64,000 bases of DNA from Portunus trituberculatus (lineage: Eukaryota > Arthropoda > Malacostraca > Decapoda > Portunidae), in contig NC_059259.1 of the NCBI RefSeq assembly GCF_017591435.1, positions 518,130 through 582,129 on the forward strand, in the 5' to 3' direction. Position 1 is the first letter of the stretch. Each line of letters opens with the position of its first letter. The notes beneath the pieces are model-generated. The model had not been told where the DNA came from and searched no databases. It was given only the letters and a program-made list of their open reading frames with translations. Shown here in pieces: positions 1-64,000 of the stretch. Made by a program: the position numbers and the translations under genes.

Positions 1-61
1 AAATAAATTAATTAATTAATTAAGAAAAAGCGAGGCGAGATAAAATTATTCATTATTTTTA

Positions 62-72
62 ACCATAATATA

Positions 73-126
<54 letters not shown>

Positions 127-161
127 ACAAGGAAAACACACGATTAACTACTGGATTCCCC

Positions 162-218
<57 letters not shown>
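62..218. repeat. (CT)n and (AC)n microsatellites
   Basis: (CT)n at about 77-122 and (AC)n at about 161-218, separated by AACACAAGGAAAACACACG. The same order, (CT)n - AACACnAGGAAAACACA - (AC)n, recurs at 1748-1962, so the two blocks are copies of one compound repeat unit. Confidence 0.9.
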
Positions 219-222
<4 letters not shown>

Positions 223-428
223 TCACTGATTGGACAAAACTTCACAGCACCACAGCGAGGGGCGTGTCTTGTATGTTTGCTGTGGAACTGTATTGGAATT
301 TGGCCTTTAACTGAGGGGAAAGATGCGTAGACACTGGAGTATATTAGGCCGTGCTGACACAGGGAGAGGTTAGTGTGAGGACAGAGGAGAGAGCAGAGAG
401 GGGAAGAAGTGGCACGGAAGACAGCGAG
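219..428 (+). promoter_or_regulatory. Presumed ASPG 5' UTR and promoter region
   Basis: Unique sequence between the (AC)n tract and the start codon; purine-rich just before the ATG (360-428). No clear TATA box or initiator could be fixed, so the transcription start is unknown. Assigned by position only. Confidence 0.35.
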
Positions 429-57390
<56,962 letters not shown>

Positions 57391-57408
57391 TTCTATGTGT
57401 GTGTGTGT

Positions 57409-57561
57409 ATTTACCTAGTTGTAGTTTTACAGGGCCTGGGCTTTGTGCTCGTGTGGTCCTGTCTCCATATCTACACTTATCCAATTTTTCTTTAAAACTA
57501 TGCACACTTGTTGCTGACACCACTTCCTCACTCAAACTGTTCCAAGTCTCAACACATTTTT
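57409..57561 (-). mobile_element. LINE family B, short 3' end in the presumed ASPG 3' UTR
   Basis: Minus-strand 3' tail and the HSFKEKLDKCRYGD coding end only. (GT)n on both sides. Begins 19 bp after the ASPG stop. Confidence 0.9.
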
Positions 57562-57594
57562 GTGTGTGGGTGTGTGTGTGTATGTGTGTGTGTG

Positions 57595-57877
57595 ATTCAC
57601 TGTTTGATCTGCTGCAGTCTCTGACGAGACAGCCAGACGTTACCCTACGGAATGAGCTCAGAGCTCATTATTTCCGATCTTCGGATAGGCCTGAGACCAG
57701 GCACACACCACACACCGGGACAACAAGGTCACAACTCCTTGATTTACATCCTGTACCTACTCACTGCTAGGTGAGCAGGGGCTACATGTGAAAGGAGACA
57801 CACCCAAATATCTCCAGGGGAGAATCGAATGGTCCTCTGGCTTGTGAAGCCAGCGCTCTAACCACTGAGCTACCGGG

Positions 57878-57880
<3 letters not shown>
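57595..57880 (-). mobile_element. tRNA-derived SINE (family 1)
   Basis: Head GCTCAGTGGTTAGAGCGCTGG on the minus strand, a damaged B box, tail CAGTGAATC. (GT)n at both edges. Confidence 0.87.
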
Positions 57881-57909
<29 letters not shown>

Positions 57910-57911
<2 letters not shown>

Positions 57912-58335
57912 ACCTAGTTGTATTTACCTAGTTTTATATTACAGGGTTCAAGTGAGGATCTTAGTGACCTGTCTCCATATCTACATTTATCCCACTTTTC
58001 CTTAAATTTGTGCGCACTTTCTGCTGCTAAAGTCTCTTCACTTAATCTATTCCATATGTCCACCGTCCTGTGTGGAAAACTGAACTTCTTAATGTTCCTC
58101 AGACACTGACTTTTTATGATATTCTTGGAGTGTCCTCTTTTTTGTGTCTCCATCTTCCGTCAAGTGTTACCAAATCTTGTCTGTCTATCTTTTCCATTCA
58201 GTTTACTAACTTACACATTGTTATTAGGTCTCCTCTTTCCCGTGTATCCTTTAAAGTTGGTAGTTCCATTTCCTTTAGTCTTTCTTCATAGGGAATATCC
58301 TTTATTTTCACGGGACCATCTTTGTAGCGGTCCTA
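57910..58335 (-). mobile_element. LINE family C, 3' fragment
   Basis: 3' end CCCTGTAATATAAAACTAGG-TAAATAC; encodes FPHRTVDIWNRLSEE and KFKEKWDKCRYGD. Abuts (GT)n 57881-57909 at its 3' end and a short GTGTG then a SINE at the other. Confidence 0.88.
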
Positions 58336-58341
58336 TGTGTG

Positions 58342-58628
58342 ATTCACTATGGTCATATGCTGGTCACCCAGCCATCCTTTCCCTACAGAAAGAGCTCAGA
58401 GCTCATACTGACTGGTCTTTGGGTAGGACTGAGACCACATCACACACCACACACACTGGGGAAGCAAGGCCACAACCACTTGAGTTACATCCCGTATCTA
58501 ATAATTGCTAGGTGAACAGGCTGGGGCTACACATTAAGAGGCTTGTCCATTTGCCTCACTGCTCCCAGGACTTGAGAACTCGGGCCCTTATGGTTGTGGG
58601 CTGAGTGTGCTAACCACTACACTATATG

Positions 58629-58629
<1 letters not shown>
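58342..58629 (-). mobile_element. tRNA-derived SINE (family 1), diverged subtype
   Basis: Closer to the 9905 and 11641 copies (GGGCAAGCCTCTTAATGTG-type body). The tRNA-like head is degraded. (GT)n follows at 58630-58672. Confidence 0.82.
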
Positions 58630-58673
<44 letters not shown>

Positions 58674-58760
58674 TGTCCCAAAAAAGAAATGGCAGAAGAA
58701 TGCATATTATCAAGAAGTTTATTTTCTGAGACCTCCTGACACTCTTCCTTCTAATCTACA

Positions 58761-58781
58761 CACACACACACATACATACAT

Positions 58782-58812
<31 letters not shown>
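58761..58812. repeat. (AC)n, with strand switch of the cluster
   Basis: Left of 58672 the elements are minus with (GT)n; right of here they are plus with (AC)n. 58673-58760 is unassigned. Confidence 0.9.
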
Positions 58813-58813
<1 letters not shown>

Positions 58814-60585
58814 GACCAACCAAGGCTTTTTTACAGACATGTGAACAACAACATCAAAAATAGAGAAAGTATTGAAAGTTTAGAAGTAAATGGAGTATGC
58901 AGTGAAGATCCCAGGGAAATGGCAGAGGCTATGAATGGATGCTTTCGGAAGGTATTCACAAAGGAGACTGCTTTTGACAAACCACTGGTAATGGAACAGA
59001 AAGGGATTATGAAGGAGTTTCAAGTAACGGTGGAGGAGATCAAGAACATGATGGGGAGTTTAGAAGTGAGAAAAGCTGTGGGACCTGATGGGGTATCAGG
59101 ATGGATTTTAAGAGAATGCAGGAGCAATTGGCAGAAAAAGTTTGTGAAGTAATTGATGCCTCATTAAGGGAAGGTGTAGTGCCCCAAGACTGGAAAAGAG
59201 CTAACATTGTCCCAATCTATAAATCAGGTAACAAGAGAGACCCATTGAACTATAGACCAGTGTCACTTACAAGTGTGGTAGCTAAGATGTGTGAGAGGGT
59301 GGTGAAGACTAGATGGACAGACTTCTTGGAGAAAAATGACATACTTTGTGAGTGTCAATTTGGTTTTAGGAAAGGGCGTTCATGCACGACAAACCTGATA
59401 TGTTACTATTCGAGGGTGATAGATGTAATACAGGAAAGAGATGGTTGGGCTGATGGAATATATCTGGATTTAAAAAAGGCCTTTGATAAGGTACCACACC
59501 AGAGACTGATCTGGAAACTTGAAATGGTAGGAGGAGTGCATGGCAGTTTACTAAAATGGATGGAAGACTTTTGGTAGGAAGAGAAATGAGAACAATAATT
59601 AAGGACAGACCATCAGAATGGGGATTGGTGGAGAGTGGAGTTCCACAGGGATCAGTGTTGGCACCAGTAATGTTCAGTCTACATAAATGACATGGTGGAT
59701 GGGGTGTCCAGTTATGTGAGCCTATTTGCAGACGATGCAAAATTGTTACGAAAAGTGAGATGTGACAAAGATTGCGAACTACTCCAGGAAGACTTGGACA
59801 GAATATGGAAATGGAGCTGTACATGGCAAATGGAGTTCAACACGACAAAATGCAAGAAAATAGAGTTTGGCAAGAGTGAAAGAAGAATCAGGAGTATGTA
59901 CAAGATAGGAAATGAAGACATAAAACCAGTCATGAAGAAAAAGACCTTGGGGTGACAATTACCAATGACCTATCGCCAGAGAGACATATAAACAAAATAA
60001 TTGGAGAAGTATTGAACTTATTGAGGAACATAAGAGTGGCGTTCGTATATCTAGATGAAGAAATGATGAAGAAAATAATTACTGCAATGATAAGACCGAG
60101 GCTTGAATATGCAACAATACAGTGGGCTCGAACTTAAAGAAACACATAAGGAAACTAGAGAAAGTACAGAGGGCTGCAACGAAAATGGTGCCTGACTTAA
60201 GAGATTTGACTTATGAAGACAGACTGAAAAGAATGCAACTTCCAACCCTGGAAAACAGAAGAGAAAGGGAGACCTGATAGCAATATACAGAGTGATGATT
60301 GGCATGGAAAAAATGGATAGGAAGATCTGTGTATGTGGAATGGAAGAATGTCGAGAGGGCATGGGAAAAAACTAAAATGGCCACTTATAGGAGAGATGTG
60401 AAAAAATATAGCTTCCCTCATAGAAGGGTGGAAGCATGGAATAGTTTAGACGTGGAAGTGGTCAACGCAAGGAATATTCATGATTTTAAGAAAAAGCTGG
60501 ACATTAATAGATATGGAGACGGGACAACACGAGCATAGCTCTTTTCCCGTATGTTACAATTAGGTAAATACAATTAGGTAAATAC
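58813..60585 (+). mobile_element. LINE family A, RT to 3' end
   Basis: Begins CAAGACCAACCAAGGC after (AC)n. RT frames 58841-59152 and 59101-59577 (GPDGVSGW, CQFGFRKGRSCTTN, LDLKKAFDKVPH), then 59692-59955 (FADDAKLL), 59952-60137, and a C-terminal end at 60538. Keeps five A's in the LEKNDILCE site broken in the other copies. 3' tail TAGGTAAATACAATTAGGTA-AATAC then (AC)n. Confidence 0.92.
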
Positions 60586-60611
60586 ACACACACACACACA
60601 CACACACACAC

Positions 60612-62794
60612 CAGAGAGTAAAGGAATGCACAAGATTCAGAGGAAACGATGAGCCGGCGATATTGGACCTAGTTTTTACAATGGGTATACAAATGAATGA
60701 TGATATAAGATATAAGTGCCCATTGGGAAAGAGTGACCATGCAATATTAGAAATAGATATAGAAGAGGGAAAGGAAGATAGAGACGATTCATACAAAGAA
60801 GACCGATTAAATTACAGGAAGGCTGATATTGAGAATCTCAAGAACTATTTAAAAAACGTAGACTTGGAGGAGATGGAAAACTCAGAGACAATGCAAGACA
60901 AATATAACTTATTTTCGGAAATGTACAAAACAGGAGTCAGGGAATATGTCCCAAAATATAGACATAAAGAAGAAGGAAAGAAAGATTGGTTTAATGCAAG
61001 GTGTGCCAAGGCAAAGGAGAAAAGAGATGGAGCATGGAAAAGGTGGAGGAGAAATAGGAATCCAGCAAATAAGGAAAACTTCAAAGCAGCAATAAATGAA
61101 TATGTTAAGGTGAGGAAGGAAGAGGAAAAGAACTTTGAAAAAGACATTGTCGAAAAATGTAAGGAGCAACCAAAATTGTTCTATAGATTCATAAATGGAA
61201 AAATTAGGCAAAAAGAAACAACAGAAAGGTTAAAAGGAGAGAACGGGATGGTGGAAGACCCAAAAAGTATAGCAGAACTATTAAATAAAAAATTCCAGGA
61301 GGTCTTTACTAACGAATCCAAATTCGAGAGGCCACAGAGTAATAGAGAGACTATACAACATCATAAAATGCTCAATAGAAAATGGAACAGTACCAGTAGA
61401 ATGGAAAAGAGCTGAGGTGGTTCCCATATATAAGAGTGGAAGGAAAGAAGAACCTTTGAATTACAGACCGGTATCACTAACTAGTGTAATATGCAAGATG
61501 TGTGAAAGAATAATAAAGAAACAATGGATCGAGTTCCTTGAAGACAACAAAGTAATATCAAATAGCCAATTTGGTTTTAGAAAAGGACGGTCTTGTGTAA
61601 CTAATTTATTGAGTTTCTATTCTAGAATAGTTGATAGAGTACAAGAGAGAGAGAGATGGGTTGACTGCATTTATTTGGATTTAAAAAAGGCGTTTGACAA
61701 AGTGCCACATGCAAGATTACTATGGAAGTTAGAGGAGAAGGGTGGCTTAAAAGGAAGTACATTGAGATGGATAGAAAATTATTTGAGGGGGAGAGAAATA
61801 AGGACGGTAGTTAAAGATATGAAGTCCAAGTGGAGAGCAGTAGTAGAAAGCGGAGTGCCACAGGGGTCAGTATTGACACCAATACTTTTCCTCATTTATA
61901 TTAATGACATGCCAGAAGGAGTGAACAGCTACATAAATTTGTTTGCGGACGATACAAAACTGTGCAGAGTTATAAAGCAAAAGGAGGATTGTGAAATACT
62001 GCAAGAAGACATAAATAAGATCTGGGAAGGGAGTAAGAAGTGGGAAATGGAATTCAATGTGAACAAAAGTCATGTCATGGAAATGGGAAAGAGTGAAAGA
62101 CGACCTGTGGGAATCTATAAGATGGGAGGTGGAGTAGAACTGGAGAAAGTAAAAAAGGAAAAGGACTTAGGAGTGACTATGGAAGAAAACAATCAACCAG
62201 TAAGCCATATTGATAGAATTTTTAGAGAAACATATAATTTGCTAAGGAATATTGGAGTAGCATTTCACTACATGGACAAAGAAATGATAAAGAAATTGAT
62301 AAGTACTATAATAAGACCCAGATTGGAATATGCAGGAGTAGTGTGGACCCCTCATAAAAAGAAACACATGAGGAAATTGGAGAGGCTACAAAGAATAGCT
62401 ACAAGAATGGTTCCAGAATTTGAAGAGATGACATGAGGAGAGACTAAAGGCTATGGATCTACCAACCCTAGAACAAAGAATGGAGAGAGGAGACCTGATA
62501 CAAGTTTATAAATTGATCAGCGGAATGGACCAAGTGGATAATGAGAAACTGATCCTGAGAGAAGAATATGACATCCGAAGCTCAAGATCGCATAATAAAA
62601 AAGCTTGTCTGAGAGATATTAAAAAATATAGTTTCCCGTAGAGATGTATTGAGACGTGGAACAGTTTAGATGAAGAAGTAGTGTCTGCAACGAGTGTGCA
62701 TACTTTTAAAGTAAGATTGGATAAGTGTAGATATGGAGACGGGGCCACACGAGCATAAAGCCCAGGCCCTGTAAAACTACAACTAGGTAAATAC
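60612..62794 (+). mobile_element. LINE family B with the longest intact RT frame
   Basis: Endonuclease end and linker 60663-61415 (SDHAILEID, KDWFNARCAKAKEKRDGAWKRW); an internal deletion near 61350 removes the first RT block; then an open 339-codon RT frame 61417-62436: VVPIYKSG, SQFGFRKGRSCVTN, LDLKKAFDKVPH, GVPQGSVLTP, FADDTKLC. A frameshift follows at 62436. 3' end ACTAGGTAAATAC then (AC)n. Confidence 0.93.
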
Positions 62795-62808
62795 ACACAC
62801 ACACACAT

Positions 62809-64000
62809 GCACATAGACACGTAATAAAAATAGACATAGATAAAAGGTATAATATATGGAGGAGAGACAGAGTGGGTAAAGGAGGAGGAGGAGTCATGAT
62901 GATGTTAAGGAAGGAGATAGTGGTAAATCAAGTGGGGTTTGGGGAAGGAAAATCAGAAATACTGTATGTTAAGATGCATATTAACAAAAAGGAGATAACA
63001 ATCATTGGAACATATGTGCCACCAAAAACAAACTCATGGACTAACCAAGAATATAGAGACATGATAGATGACACAATAAGGAGTCTTACAAGAATCATTA
63101 AGGAAAGGAGAAAAGTGATATTGGTAGGAGATTTCAACTGTAAGGAGGTAGACTGGGAAAATTATGAAAGTGGTATGGGGGAAGATGCCTGGGGAGATAG
63201 ATTCCTGAACCTAATGATAGATAATTTGATGGTCCAAAGAGTAAAGGAAACCACGAGATTCAGAGGAAACGATGAGCCGGCAAGATTAGACCTAGTTTTT
63301 ATAAGGGATATACCAATTAATGATGATATAAGATACAAGTGCCCATTGGGAAAGAGTGACCATGTAATATTAGAAATGGATATAGAAGAAGGAAAGGAAG
63401 ATAGAGATGAATCATACAAAGGAGACCGATTAAATTACAGAAAGGCTGATATTGAGAATCTCAAGAACTATTTTAAAAACGTAAACTGGGAGGAGATGGA
63501 AAACTCATTAACGGTTCAAGAGAAATATAACTTATTTTTAGAAATATACAAAACTGGGGTCAGGAATATGTTCTGAAATATAGACCTAAAGAAGAAGGAA
63601 AGAAAGATTGGTTTAATGCAAGATGTGCTAGGGCAAAGGAGAAACGAGATGGAACATGGAAAAGGTGGAGAAGAAACAGAAATCCAGAAAATAAGGAAAA
63701 CTTCAAAACAGCAAGAAATGAATATGCTAAGGTGAGAAAGAAGAAGAAAAGAACTATGAAAAGGACATTGTCGAAAAATGTAAGGAACAACCAAAATTGT
63801 TCTACAGATTCATAAATGGAAAAATAAGACAAAAAGAAACAATAGAAAGGTTAAAAGGAGAAAATGGAATGGTGGAAGACCCAAAAAGTATGGCAGAACT
63901 GTTAAATAGTAAATTTCATGAGGTCTTTACTAAGGAATCCAAATTTGAAAGACCACAGGGTAATAGAGACTGTCTATATGAAAGAGATTAAAGTAACCAA
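62809..64000 (+). mobile_element. LINE family B, endonuclease region, runs off the window
   Basis: Starts after (AC)n. Frame 62872-63576: GTYVPPKTNSWTNQEY, GDFNCKEVDWENYE, SDHVILEMDI. Then a one-base shift near 63569 (GTCAGGAATATG against GTCAGGGAATATG in the previous copy). Frame 63797-63991 continues toward the RT. Incomplete at the window edge. Confidence 0.92.

Overview
The window reads as eukaryotic, most likely arthropod and probably decapod crustacean. The evidence is one widely split gene with canonical GT-AG introns, extremely dense (AC)n, (CT)n and trinucleotide microsatellites, tRNA-derived SINEs, jockey/CR1-group LINEs, DNA-transposon relics and short TTAGG runs. No prokaryotic operon, CRISPR array or viral gene was seen. 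The taxon is an inference from composition and repeat content.

The host gene fills positions 429-57390 on the + strand. Fourteen exons join in frame into 625 codons for a type I L-asparaginase with C-terminal ankyrin repeats (ASPG, also called 60 kDa lysophospholipase). All exon phases agree and all introns are GT-AG. A second, GC-rich gene lies on the opposite strand inside intron 2 (6155 to about 7508). It encodes a PC-esterase/SGNH-type protein with a GDS motif, and its last codons are part of a minisatellite.

The introns hold nearly everything else. Introns 1-8 carry microsatellites, minisatellites that begin at or near exon edges, two MITE-like families (one TTAA-flanked and piggyBac-like, one with ends reading GTATTCAGAAACGC), a hAT-like relic and SINEs. 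Intron 9 holds two ISXO2/Merlin-type transposase fossils, a SINE, a LINE of family A and a fragment of family B. Intron 11 has a 566-bp CTGG/CTGA tetranucleotide array, a 71-bp dimeric minisatellite and a TTAA MITE interrupted by a TA-flanked element. Intron 12 holds two full-length LINE-A copies of about 4.03 kb plus truncated copies of families A-D. After the ASPG stop codon the sequence is almost entirely LINE and SINE copies to the window end.

The most striking pattern is that LINE copies of four related families and one tRNA-derived SINE family abut (AC)n microsatellites with a fixed orientation: (AC)n reads on the element's sense strand. The LINE families share the 3' terminal motif TAGGTAAATAC, and the SINE ends in a similar sequence. 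This suggests a LINE/SINE system that inserts into, or carries, (AC)n tracts and so stacks copies head to tail. One such junction supplies the 5' splice site of ASPG intron 12. A second theme is local tandem amplification of exon edges, clearest at exon 6, where the coding end with the presumed catalytic lysine codon and the donor site was copied about seven times into the intron.
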